A stretch of 12,584 nt of DNA from an uncultured Lachnospiraceae bacterium (GTDB lineage Bacteria > Bacillota > Clostridia > Lachnospirales > Lachnospiraceae), in contig CAJUMM010000075.1 of NCBI GenBank assembly GCA_910586955.1, positions 1 to 12,584 on the forward strand, in the 5' to 3' direction. A program made the position numbers and the translations under genes. Shown here piece after piece: positions 5,521-12,494 of the stretch (positions are counted from its first letter, which is position 1; every line of letters starts with the position of its first letter). The notes below the pieces were generated by a model. That model did not search any database. It saw only the letters and a program-made list of their open reading frames with translations, and was not told the origin of the DNA.

Positions 5521-7074
5521 TTATGCCTGCGGTTTTTCTTTTATACCGCCTGTCCCCTCCAATTCCATCATGCGGAAAGTCATCATCACATAGAGCAGCG
5601 TGTCATAATCGTCCAGATTCAGGCAGATTAGTTCTTTGATCTTATCCATCCGGTAGAGAAAGGTGCTCCGGTGAATGTAGAGCTGCTTCGCTGTCTGGAC
5701 AGCGTTCAAATGATTCCGGACATAGAGCTTCAGGGTGTGGTAATAATCTGTATGGTGTTTCTCGTCAAAGCGCAGAAGCTCCATAATTTTCCGGGAACAT
5801 ACCAGTTCCCCCGGCAGCTCTCCCCGGCTCTGCTCCAGGAGATAGTCCAGGGCGATCTCGTCAAAGCGGTGAATCCACCGAAAAGGCGCACGCCGGTTTC
5901 CCACCTCCAGGGCAACTGCCGCCTGCCGGTAATAGTGGTGGATATTGGAAAATCCTGTAAACTCATTGCTGATACCGGCCTTTAAGAAACTGTCCCGCAG
6001 GAAATAGACAATCTTATCCATGGCATCCTCAATCCCGCCTCCGAACCTGGTGAGATTTACGAAGATGGTAATGTTATTCTCATACTGGAAGGCGCAGGAA
6101 TGGCCCAGCATCTTTTCAATGTGGCTGCAGATAAAGCGCACGGTCAGATTTTCCAAATCCAATGCCGCCACCTTTAAGTTGATGCAGAAATACCGATGCT
6201 CCGGCAGCCATCCGAACTCGGAAAACCACTGCTCCGTCACATCCCGGTCCTGCTCCGGATTCAAGAGAATATCCGAGAGAATCCGGTCTAAACGGTATCC
6301 CATATCCGTCTGCAGGGTCAGCTCCTTGGACAACGCCATTTTAATGTACCCCGTCAAATGCTCCAGAAGCGCCCCGTCGTAAGCCTCGAAACGGCTTAAG
6401 CTCTCCGGCATAGTCACCCGGTAGGCAAAGCGGTCATGCTCAAAGATATTGACACAGAGGCTCCTGGCTCCGGTGATATAGTCCGGGAAAAAATAAGTCC
6501 CCTTCTTTTTCATCAGGCTTTTCTGCTGCCCCGTATTCCGGTACTCGCTGCTGTACTCAAAGATAGCGTCCGGATCCACCAGGCCGGAGAGTTCCGCCCG
6601 GGTGTCGATGATGCTGGAATAGGCGATGACAAAATAATCCGCCGAGTTTACAATCACCGGATTGTGGAATACCCGGAAGCTCTCGTCCAGCATTTCCTGG
6701 ATGCTGCCCTCCTGATGGGCCAGCTCGTAAAGCCTTTCGTCCCACTGGCTGTAATAGTCAAAGAGACGCTGGATTTCATTGAAGAGCAAAAAAGGCGAGG
6801 TATCATCCACCAGCTGGAAAACCTGGCCGTTCTTTCCCGTGTTCCGGGTGCGGATCTTTCCGATACAGAACAGTACCGCCTGTTCCGGGACAATCAGATC
6901 CTGTCCCGATACCTGCCCCTGGACGCAGATGTAAATTTTATGGTTCTGCATCTCATCCCCATCGCAGTAAAAGAGGACCCGCTCCAGATGCAGTTCGTCG
7001 GACAGGGCTTTCTTGTTCTGGAGGGTGAATTTGGATTTTAATTTATGTGCCAGAATGGATGTGCTGAGTTTCAT
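5521..7074 (-). CDS. PucR/CdaR-type transcriptional regulator (517 aa)
   Basis: The C-terminal part (roughly 445-505) is the PucR-type helix-turn-helix: YVRNHLNAVQTAKQLYIHRS followed by TFLYRMDKIKELI and an LNLDDYDTLLYVMMTFRMMEL end. Upstream, a segment around LNLKVAALDLENL and AFQYENNITIFVNL fits the GGDEF-like fold between sensor and DNA-binding parts in CdaR/PucR proteins, and YFVIAYSSIID suggests a GAF/PAS-like sensor in the N-terminal half. Such regulators often control use of purines, sugar acids or amino acids, but no ligand can be inferred. The start ATG overlaps the stop of the upstream phosphoesterase-rubrerythrin gene (ATGA at 7071-7074), so the two are translationally coupled and the regulator may respond to that enzyme's product or to the same stress. 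No signal peptide is seen. The family is well supported; subfamily and target are open. Confidence 0.85.
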   Translation of the reverse strand: MKLSTSILAHKLKSKFTLQNKKALSDELHLERVLFYCDGDEMQNHKIYICVQGQVSGQDLIVPEQAVLFCIGKIRTRNTGKNGQVFQLVDDTSPFLLFNEIQRLFDYYSQWDERLYELAHQEGSIQEMLDESFRVFHNPVIVNSADYFVIAYSSIIDTRAELSGLVDPDAIFEYSSEYRNTGQQKSLMKKKGTYFFPDYITGARSLCVNIFEHDRFAYRVTMPESLSRFEAYDGALLEHLTGYIKMALSKELTLQTDMGYRLDRILSDILLNPEQDRDVTEQWFSEFGWLPEHRYFCINLKVAALDLENLTVRFICSHIEKMLGHSCAFQYENNITIFVNLTRFGGGIEDAMDKIVYFLRDSFLKAGISNEFTGFSNIHHYYRQAAVALEVGNRRAPFRWIHRFDEIALDYLLEQSRGELPGELVCSRKIMELLRFDEKHHTDYYHTLKLYVRNHLNAVQTAKQLYIHRSTFLYRMDKIKELICLNLDDYDTLLYVMMTFRMMELEGTGGIKEKPQA

Positions 7075-8348
7075 ATCGGGGAATCCTCTGTACTGTTAAA
7101 ACTCTCATACTGATGCCTGGGACCTCCGCACACCGGACAGCGTTCCGGGATCTTCTCCCCGGTCATCACATAACCGCAGATGGGACATACAAAAACAGGT
7201 TCCGGCGCAAAATGCTCCACCTCTGCCGCCTGCTTCAAAAGAGACGCATGTTCTTTTTCCGCTGCCGCTGCGCTTGTATAAGCCTGTTCTGCCAGAGGAC
7301 TCCCGTGGTCCCTGGCGTAATCCGAAAGCATCTGATACAGATGCTGATACTCAAATTCTTCTCCCGGGATAAAATTTTTCACCGTCTCCCCAAAAGGCGG
7401 AGGGCATTCCAAAACAGAATAGAAATTCCGGGCATGGTAATACTCCGAAGCCGCCAGGGCTTCAAAAAGCCCCGCCAGCCCCTCCATGCCTCTGCGCCTG
7501 GCCCGATCTGCAAACATAAGATACTTAAAATGAGCCAAAAGCTCACCCTGGACCGTCTCCTTAAGCTGCTTCTCCAAAAGGGCATCTTCTCGTTCCCGCC
7601 CATAGCAGTCCTCGGAGAGATTGGAGATCCGGTATCTAAGTTCCCCCTTCTCCTCGTAAAAGTGAACCATATGATGTTCCACGTCACAGGCCCGTATTTC
7701 CCTGGACACATCCTCGATCATAGCTCCTCCGCCGCCGGTACAGATAAGAGGGATTCCGTCCACCCGGTCTGCAAACCGGGAATGCACATGGCCGCAGAGC
7801 AGATATTTTACTTTTTCCTTCCAGGGCTTATAGGCTGTCTGCAGACGGGAAAATTCCTCCTGGGAAACACTGTTTAAAATAAAGTGGTTGGGTACGGGAA
7901 TGTGGAAAGCCACAATCACCTGCCGTACCTCCTCCATGGAAAGAACCCGGGACAAAAGCTTAAGCCCTTCCTCCTCAAAGGTACGGCGGGCATTGTCCAG
8001 CACCACCAGAGCAAAGTTCTCCGCCAGAAGGGCATAATTTTTCCGCCCGAAATGGTCCGTATAAGCTCCCGTATCATGATTCCCCCGAAGGGCATACACC
8101 GGATTTCCGGCCAAAGCCTCCGTAATATTCTCGATCATCCGGTAATGGTGTCCGGTTCCTGCAGGAACCAGATCTCCTACCACCAGGGTAATGTCATCCC
8201 GGCTGCTCTCCTCCAAGGCCCCGGCATAGACCTTCATATGATACGTGCCAAGACCCTCGCATCCCGGATCTCCGATAACGCCTATCGAATGTACATCCGG
8301 CAGCCGGAGAACAGGCTCCGTCACTTTTACCATTTTCTTTTCTTTCAT
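7071..8348 (-). CDS. Metallophosphoesterase-rubrerythrin-rubredoxin fusion (425 aa)
   Basis: Two enzyme parts are joined. Residues about 20-240 are a calcineurin-like metallophosphoesterase: VIGDPGCEG (D27), GD (58-59), GNHD (89-92), a FHIP histidine (149) and GHVH (186-189). The first motif is normally D-x-H; here it is D27-P-G29, so one metal ligand is replaced by glycine. Residues about 255-375 are a rubrerythrin-like four-helix bundle with diiron-type ligands E269, E302-x-x-H305, E330 or E333, and E364-x-x-H367. A rubredoxin-like tail has C388-x2-C391 and C404-x2-C407. Rubrerythrins reduce peroxide in anaerobes; phosphoesterases cleave phosphate esters; what the pair does together is unknown. 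The start at 8348 is chosen because the promoter boxes (8395-8423) lie inside any longer frame and AGGCAGGA precedes it. The gene overlaps the regulator gene by four bases. A soluble cytoplasmic protein is expected. Confidence 0.88.
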   Translation of the reverse strand: MKEKKMVKVTEPVLRLPDVHSIGVIGDPGCEGLGTYHMKVYAGALEESSRDDITLVVGDLVPAGTGHHYRMIENITEALAGNPVYALRGNHDTGAYTDHFGRKNYALLAENFALVVLDNARRTFEEEGLKLLSRVLSMEEVRQVIVAFHIPVPNHFILNSVSQEEFSRLQTAYKPWKEKVKYLLCGHVHSRFADRVDGIPLICTGGGGAMIEDVSREIRACDVEHHMVHFYEEKGELRYRISNLSEDCYGREREDALLEKQLKETVQGELLAHFKYLMFADRARRRGMEGLAGLFEALAASEYYHARNFYSVLECPPPFGETVKNFIPGEEFEYQHLYQMLSDYARDHGSPLAEQAYTSAAAAEKEHASLLKQAAEVEHFAPEPVFVCPICGYVMTGEKIPERCPVCGGPRHQYESFNSTEDSPI

Positions 8349-8373
8349 TTTAACCGATTCCTGCCTTTCTGAG

Positions 8374-8423
8374 GGTATCCAAACTACTGCTTTTATTGTA
8401 CCACAAGCCCCCGGATACCTCAA
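8374..8423 (-). promoter_or_regulatory. Sigma-A promoter of the phosphoesterase-regulator unit, with flanking repeat
   Basis: On the minus strand TTGAGG (8423-8418), 17 bases, then TACAAT (8400-8395), with TG near the -10 as in extended promoters. Transcription would start near 8388. A 7-base inverted repeat GGATACC/GGTATCC (8413-8419 and 8374-8380) brackets the core and overlaps the -35, a possible operator. Confidence 0.65.
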
Positions 8424-8424
8424 T

Positions 8425-8438
8425 ATGCCAGGAGGCAT
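8425..8438. other. Short hairpin between the ABC operon and the phosphoesterase promoter
   Basis: ATGCC (8425-8429), loop AGGA, GGCAT (8434-8438). It lies after the permease stop but has only five pairs and no T run, so it is at best a weak terminator. No better terminator for the sigma-ABC operon was found. Confidence 0.3.
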
Positions 8439-8465
8439 GAATCAGTCCTATTTGCAGGGAATTGT

Positions 8466-9548
8466 TTATACTACTTGATGCCCGGCAAAAATCCGGCGTC
8501 CCAGCCAGAAGGAAACGCCTGTCATAAGCAGCGCAAAACCTGCGATCACCCACACATAGGAGAACCCTGTCCCGCTTTCTCCGAAAAATTTTGGAATCAT
8601 AATGGGCTGTTCCACCAGGAAACACCAGACAGGATTTAAGGAAAAAAGTTCCGGAGGCATCCCAAACTGGGCAAAGAGGCTTGGCAGCCCATATGCACAG
8701 AGGGCCCCAACCACCGCCAAAAAGGAGGTTCTGCACAGAGCGGAAATCAGCAAGGTAAACGCCGTCAGAATCAGGGAACCGCTCACCCACAAAAGCAGGC
8801 AGAGGCCTGCCGCCTCCATAGAGGTTAGAAAATAAGGGGTGCCTGCCAAGAAAAAATGATTGTTCAGCTGGACACTGCACCCGCCTCCCGAAAGCCCATA
8901 GTCCAGGAAAAATCCTAGAGATATGGAGAGCAGAAGCACCCCCGTGCAGAGCAGGGTAAACAAGTAGGAGGCCAGAAGTTTCGCCCAGGCGCACCTGCCC
9001 TTCCCATAGCGGGAAGTCAGGATCAATGCGTCTGTTCCCCTGGTGTATTCCTCGGAAAATACAGGAGACAGGGCAATTACCAAAAGACAGCCTACGAATA
9101 TCATGGTGTACATTCCCGTCTCCATAAAATTGATCCACCCTGCATTGTAATCCCACACCATTTCCCGCTGATCTTCATATGCCGGAAATGCCTCCCGGAC
9201 GCCGACGCCGTTAAAACTCCCGTCATTTTCCGCCCAGAACGTAGAAATGGTATCATAGGCGGCGTTCACTACCCAAAAAGCCCCGTCCGGGGAATCCGGC
9301 CCATAGGTTTCAAGGATTTCCCGGATCTTCTCTTCTGTCACAGGACCTCCGTAGCGGGCTGCAATCTCCCGGTTCAGGCGCACTGCTTCCCGGCCGGAAT
9401 AATACGTGCCATCCACAAGCACCCCTTCCATACCGCTGCCCCTGGCCGTATATATGGATAAGCCCATGAACGCTACAAAGAGAAGGGCCCCATACACGAT
9501 CTTTTTATGAAATATTTTTCCAAATTCATATCCTATCATCTGCATCAT
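8466..9548 (-). CDS. ABC-2-type transporter permease (360 aa)
   Basis: This is the membrane half of an ABC exporter or related ABC-2 system. A first helix (about 18-37, VYGALLFVAFMGLSIYT) is followed by a long soluble stretch to about residue 150, probably outside the cell. Five more helices follow: MYTMIFVGCLLVIALSPVF, LASYLFTLLCTGVLLLSISL, CLLLWVSGSLILTAFTLLIS, FLAVVGALCAYGLPSLF and WVIAGFALLMTGVSFWLG. The sequence VFSEEYTRGTDALILTSRYG between helices 2 and 3 is typical of ABC-2 permeases of the NatB/BcrB kind and should contact the ATPase. Its start overlaps the ATPase stop by four bases (9545-9548), so subunits are made together. The substrate is unknown. It is the last gene of the sigma-factor operon. 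Confidence 0.87.
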   Translation of the reverse strand: MMQMIGYEFGKIFHKKIVYGALLFVAFMGLSIYTARGSGMEGVLVDGTYYSGREAVRLNREIAARYGGPVTEEKIREILETYGPDSPDGAFWVVNAAYDTISTFWAENDGSFNGVGVREAFPAYEDQREMVWDYNAGWINFMETGMYTMIFVGCLLVIALSPVFSEEYTRGTDALILTSRYGKGRCAWAKLLASYLFTLLCTGVLLLSISLGFFLDYGLSGGGCSVQLNNHFFLAGTPYFLTSMEAAGLCLLLWVSGSLILTAFTLLISALCRTSFLAVVGALCAYGLPSLFAQFGMPPELFSLNPVWCFLVEQPIMIPKFFGESGTGFSYVWVIAGFALLMTGVSFWLGRRIFAGHQVV

Positions 9549-10420
9549 CGGTCATTTCCCCCTTCACTGAAATAATAGAGATACAAATCCTCCAGGGTTG
9601 GCTCCGCTTCCACTGCCCCCTCCATGGGCCTGGTATCGGAGATAATGCGCAGAATGGTCTCCCTTCCTGCATTTTTCAGATTTCCCACATTGTATTCCTC
9701 CATATACCGCCCTGCTTCTTTTGCGTCCACCCGGCACTCCCAAACCAGGCCTCTGGCCTCCCTGGTAATCACCTCCGGCGCTCCCCGGTGCAGGAATTTT
9801 CCCTCCTTCATCACCAGGATTTCATCCGCAATATACTCCACATCCGACACAATATGGGTGGACAGCAGCACAATTTTATCCTGGGAAAAAGAGCTTATCA
9901 GGTTGCGGAAACGCACCCGCTCCTTGGGATCCAGTCCTGCCGTAGGCTCATCCAGGATCAGGAGCTCCGGCCGGTTCAGCATGGCCTGGGCAATTCCCAG
10001 CCGCTGTTTCATGCCGCCGGAAAAGGTTTTGATCTTCCTCCCTCTCTCCTCGCAAAGTCCCACCATATCCAAAAGCTCCAGAGCCCGGATCCGGGCCTGC
10101 CTTTTCCCCAATCCTTTCAAAGAGGCAATGTACAAAAGAAACTTATAGGCGGTAAATTCCGGATAATATCCGAAATTCTGGGGCAGATAGCCCAGGATAT
10201 TCCGGTACTCTTCCCCCAGCTTCCGGATATTCTGCCCATTGTAAAAGATTTCGCCGGAAGTAGGCTCCTGGATGTCACAGATCATCCGCATAAGTGTAGT
10301 TTTTCCCGCTCCATTGGCCCCTAGAAGCCCGTAGACCCCGCATTTTAATTCCATATCCACCCGGTCTACAGCCAGCTTCTGCTTATACTGTTTCGTCAGG
10401 CGGTCCAGCCGAAGTTCCAT
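9545..10420 (-). CDS. ABC transporter ATP-binding protein (291 aa)
   Basis: This is the ATPase subunit that powers the adjacent permease. All standard motifs are present: Walker A GANGAGKT at 34-41, Q-loop LGYLPQNFG, signature FSGGMKQRLGIAQAML, Walker B LLILDEPTAGLDP and the switch histidine in LLSTHIV. After about residue 215 a C-terminal extension (ARGLVWECRVDAKEAGRYME...) ends in TLEDLYLYYFSEGG, as in BcrA/NatA/CcmA-type exporters for antimicrobials, ions or lipids. The ribosome site AAGGAGGAGG lies within the end of the upstream gene, with which it overlaps by 25 bases. In the same operon as an ECF sigma factor, it is likely an envelope- or peptide-stress export system; the exact substrate cannot be read. 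Confidence 0.94.
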   Translation of the reverse strand: MELRLDRLTKQYKQKLAVDRVDMELKCGVYGLLGANGAGKTTLMRMICDIQEPTSGEIFYNGQNIRKLGEEYRNILGYLPQNFGYYPEFTAYKFLLYIASLKGLGKRQARIRALELLDMVGLCEERGRKIKTFSGGMKQRLGIAQAMLNRPELLILDEPTAGLDPKERVRFRNLISSFSQDKIVLLSTHIVSDVEYIADEILVMKEGKFLHRGAPEVITREARGLVWECRVDAKEAGRYMEEYNVGNLKNAGRETILRIISDTRPMEGAVEAEPTLEDLYLYYFSEGGNDR

Positions 10421-11211
10421 CTTTCCTCCTCCTTATCCACTCCACGCAAAAATTTCACACAGCACAGCACCAGAAGCCCGGCGCTTCCAAGACTGACTGC
10501 ATATATCCAAGCCCTCCAGACGGCCGGCTGCAAAAACCCGAGACTTGTTGCTGTTGCCATCCACTCTGCAATCCACAGCCAGAGAAACGTTACAGCCACT
10601 GCCATTCCCAAGAGACCGATTCCCTGGAATCTCCTCCGGAACAAGGACATAAGCCGCAGATAAACGCAATCCGACAAGAGCTGCGGAATCAGAAAGAACA
10701 CAAGAAGCTCTTCCAGGCAAATCCCCGCCCGGATGCCGCCCAGAAGCACCAGAAGGGCAATCCAAGTATCCACAATTCCAAAAATCAGCAGCCGCATTCC
10801 CATCAGCTGGCGCAGATTATAGCGGCAGGCCTGTTCCAATTCCCAGACATTCTCCTGATAGCTCCGCAGAATCTCGGTAATCCCAACCATTCCCAAAAGG
10901 GGTGCACAGGCTGCCAGCAAAAGCGGGAATCTCTGGTCCCCCGCAGCTTCCGGCCTTAAAGACCAGCCTATCAGCAGGACGATACCTCCCTGGATCACCC
11001 ATGCCAAAGGAGAGAGATAAGCCGCCTGGTTCAGCACCCGCTTTCCGTAAGACTGCCGGGGTGCCAGACGCAGCCGTTTCCGCTCCTGATACAAAAGTTC
11101 CAGGTTTTTTTGTTTTCGTTCTTTCTCCGGGAAAACCGGAGGTCCCGCAGTGAGAAAAGCACGGATTTCCTTTTCGGCTCTATGGTTTCTATAAAATTCT
11201 CTCCTGTTCAT
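10396..11211 (-). CDS. Multi-pass membrane protein, candidate anti-sigma partner (271 aa)
   Basis: The N-terminal ~65 residues are soluble and very basic (MNRREFYRNHRAEKEIRAFL, KERKQKNLELLYQERKRLR). They are followed by about six membrane helices: near 68-86 (LSPLAWVIQGGIVLLIGWSL), 95-113, 140-160, 168-186, 200-220 and 232-254, and a short charged tail. No family name is recognised and the zinc-binding anti-sigma motif (HxxxCxxC) is absent. Its place, directly after an ECF sigma factor and before the ABC genes, is where an anti-sigma factor or sensor normally sits; the cytoplasmic basic domain could hold the sigma factor at the membrane. Alternatively it is a further transporter subunit. The start ATG follows AGGAGG and overlaps the stop of a tiny upstream frame (MGNWNRRRT). 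The function is inferred from position only. Confidence 0.8.
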   Translation of the reverse strand: MNRREFYRNHRAEKEIRAFLTAGPPVFPEKERKQKNLELLYQERKRLRLAPRQSYGKRVLNQAAYLSPLAWVIQGGIVLLIGWSLRPEAAGDQRFPLLLAACAPLLGMVGITEILRSYQENVWELEQACRYNLRQLMGMRLLIFGIVDTWIALLVLLGGIRAGICLEELLVFFLIPQLLSDCVYLRLMSLFRRRFQGIGLLGMAVAVTFLWLWIAEWMATATSLGFLQPAVWRAWIYAVSLGSAGLLVLCCVKFLRGVDKEEERWNFGWTA

Positions 11212-11228
11212 GTGCGCCTCCTGTTCCA

Positions 11229-11247
11229 GTTCCCCATACGCCCTCCA
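11229..11247 (-). repeat. Leader motif, copy 3 (between the sigma-factor and membrane-protein genes)
   Basis: Minus-strand TGGAGGGCGTATGGGGAAC, close to 5373-5391 and 5482-5500. The ATG opens a nine-codon frame (MGNWNRRRT) whose TGA overlaps the ATG of the 271-aa gene (ATGA), so it could couple translation. Confidence 0.5.
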
Positions 11248-11262
11248 AATTCCTCTTCATTT

Positions 11263-11787
11263 TTAATCACTCGCCATACAGCGCTTTAGCTTATCCATTC
11301 CCTGTTTCAAGCGGGACTTGGCCGTTGACATGGGAATTTCCGCTATCTGCGCAATCTCCCGCAGCTTAAAGTCATAAAAGAAATGCAGGATAATCACCTC
11401 CCGCTGGGCCGGATTCAGCATGTTTAACGCCTCCGTCACCTGATCGGAAAGCTCTGCCCTGGCAAGACCCGGATCTTCCCTTGCCATAGTTTCCAGTATT
11501 TCCGGTCCCACTGTGGAAATCCCATGTTTCCGGAAAAAGTCCGTACAGACATTCCCTGCAATCCGGTAGAGGTAAGCTTTGAATTTTCTCTGTTCCACAT
11601 AGGTACCCATGTAACGGAGCAGGTGAAGAAAGGTTTCCTGGGTACAGTCATAAGCTGCCTCCCGATCTCCTGTTTTGTAATAGCAGAACCGGTATATTCC
11701 GTCATAGTGCCGCTCGATCAGAACATCCAGAAGTTCCGTCTCTCCCTCCTTTATTCTGCCGATAAGTTCACTGTCCTTCAGTTCCAA
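11263..11787 (-). CDS. ECF-type RNA polymerase sigma factor (174 aa)
   Basis: This small sigma-70 family protein directs RNA polymerase to a limited set of stress promoters. Region 2 covers about residues 22-80 (LIERHYDGIYRFCYYKTGDR, then AAYDCTQETFLHLLRYMGTY), with FKAYLYRIAGNVCTDFFRK as the region 2.4 part. Region 4, about 120-170, is a helix-turn-helix: LNPAQREVIILHFFYDFKLR, then EIAQIAEIPMSTAKSRLKQG. Length and the lack of region 3 are typical of ECF sigma factors. No ATG fits the start; TTG at 11787 follows AAGGGGGG with short spacing, so expression may be weak or the start slightly different. It is the first gene of a four-gene operon (spacing 51, then overlaps of 25 and 4 bases) under the promoter at 11871-11899. 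It likely controls this operon and perhaps others. Confidence 0.92.
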   Translation of the reverse strand: MELKDSELIGRIKEGETELLDVLIERHYDGIYRFCYYKTGDREAAYDCTQETFLHLLRYMGTYVEQRKFKAYLYRIAGNVCTDFFRKHGISTVGPEILETMAREDPGLARAELSDQVTEALNMLNPAQREVIILHFFYDFKLREIAQIAEIPMSTAKSRLKQGMDKLKRCMASD

Positions 11788-11804
11788 GCCCCCCTTATCT
11801 GCTG

Positions 11805-11820
11805 TGTAAAATATTTTACA
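11805..11820. promoter_or_regulatory. Perfect 16-bp palindrome before the sigma-factor gene
   Basis: TGTAAAATATTTTACA is its own reverse complement. It lies 18 bases upstream of the TTG start and downstream of the best promoter, in the position of a repressor operator or of the leader of the sigma-factor mRNA. It does not match a Fur, PerR or CcpA box that I know. Confidence 0.6.
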
Positions 11821-11870
11821 AATACTATAACGGAAAAAAGCAGAGAAAAGATTTAAGAAATTTTTATCAA

Positions 11871-11899
11871 ATTTTAAATCTGTTTTGTAGGTTTGTCAA
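11871..11899 (-). promoter_or_regulatory. Promoter of the sigma-ABC operon at the IS edge
   Basis: Minus-strand TTGACA (11899-11894), exactly 17 bases, then TAAAAT (11876-11871): a near-consensus sigma-A promoter with a leader of about 75 nt. The -35 coincides with the probable terminal TGTCAA of the IS481-type remnant, so it may be a hybrid promoter. A second -10-like TATAGT (11829-11824) has no good -35. Confidence 0.7.
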
Positions 11900-12494
11900 A
11901 CATTTGTTACATTGATGAAAGATAGTCGTCCAGCACCTGCTTGGGGGACTTCCATCCCAGGGGCCTCATGGGAAAGCTGTTATAGTCCCTGCGGTTGTAT
12001 GCCTTGAGCTGCCTGGCAAAATCCTCAAAGGAATAAAAGGCATGGGTCGCATAGAACCTCTCATTGTCCTTCCAATGGCTACGCTCCACCTTGCCGTTGT
12101 GTCTGGGTGTGTAGGGGCGGATCACTTTGTGGCGAATGCCATACTGTTCCAGGCGGCTTTGAAACAGGGTGGGTTTGTTCCTGTTTGAGGCAAAGCGGTT
12201 GGTAAACTCAGTCCCGTTATCGGTCTGTATGCACTCAATGGGGCAGGGAAAGGCTTTCACAAGGCGATCCACAAAAAGGGCTGAGGAATAGGTGCTGTGT
12301 TCCTCAAAAGCCTCCACAAAACGCCATCTGGAATACTCGTCGATAGCGGTATACTGGAAGAAATGCTTTCCGCTCACCTTGCTGTTCACAAGGCAGGCGG
12401 AAGGGACGAATTTGACATCTACCTGAATGCGTTGTCCGGGATGATCCATCTGCTCGTAGGGCTTAGGAATATACTTAGGATTGGGAGGATTTGT
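11894..12494 (-). mobile_element. IS481-type insertion sequence, one end only
   Basis: Only the 3' part of an IS is present: the C-terminal part of the transposase and its downstream end. Near 11894 the outward sequence TGTCAAACATTTGTTACA begins with TGT, as usual for terminal repeats of this family, which is why the boundary is put here. The other end is missing because the transposase N-terminus is lost near 12494. Confidence 0.55.
11907..12494 (-). pseudogene. Truncated IS481-family transposase
   Basis: The transposase copies and moves an insertion sequence through its DDE integrase (rve) core. That core is visible: the first Asp in QRIQVDVKFVPSACL, the second in CIQTDNGTEFTNRF, and the Glu in PRHNGKVERSHWKDNERFY. 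The C-terminal block YNRRDYNSFPMRPLGWKSPK with a natural TAA stop is also family-typical. Reading back from the first ATG (12449), the same frame stays IS-like (NPPNPKYIPKPYEQ) until a TAG at 12497-12495; before that the sequence is acidic and unlike the basic helix-turn-helix N-terminus, so roughly 120-130 residues are missing. It therefore seems inactive. A single nonsense change in an otherwise intact gene is less likely but cannot be excluded from this window. Confidence 0.85.
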
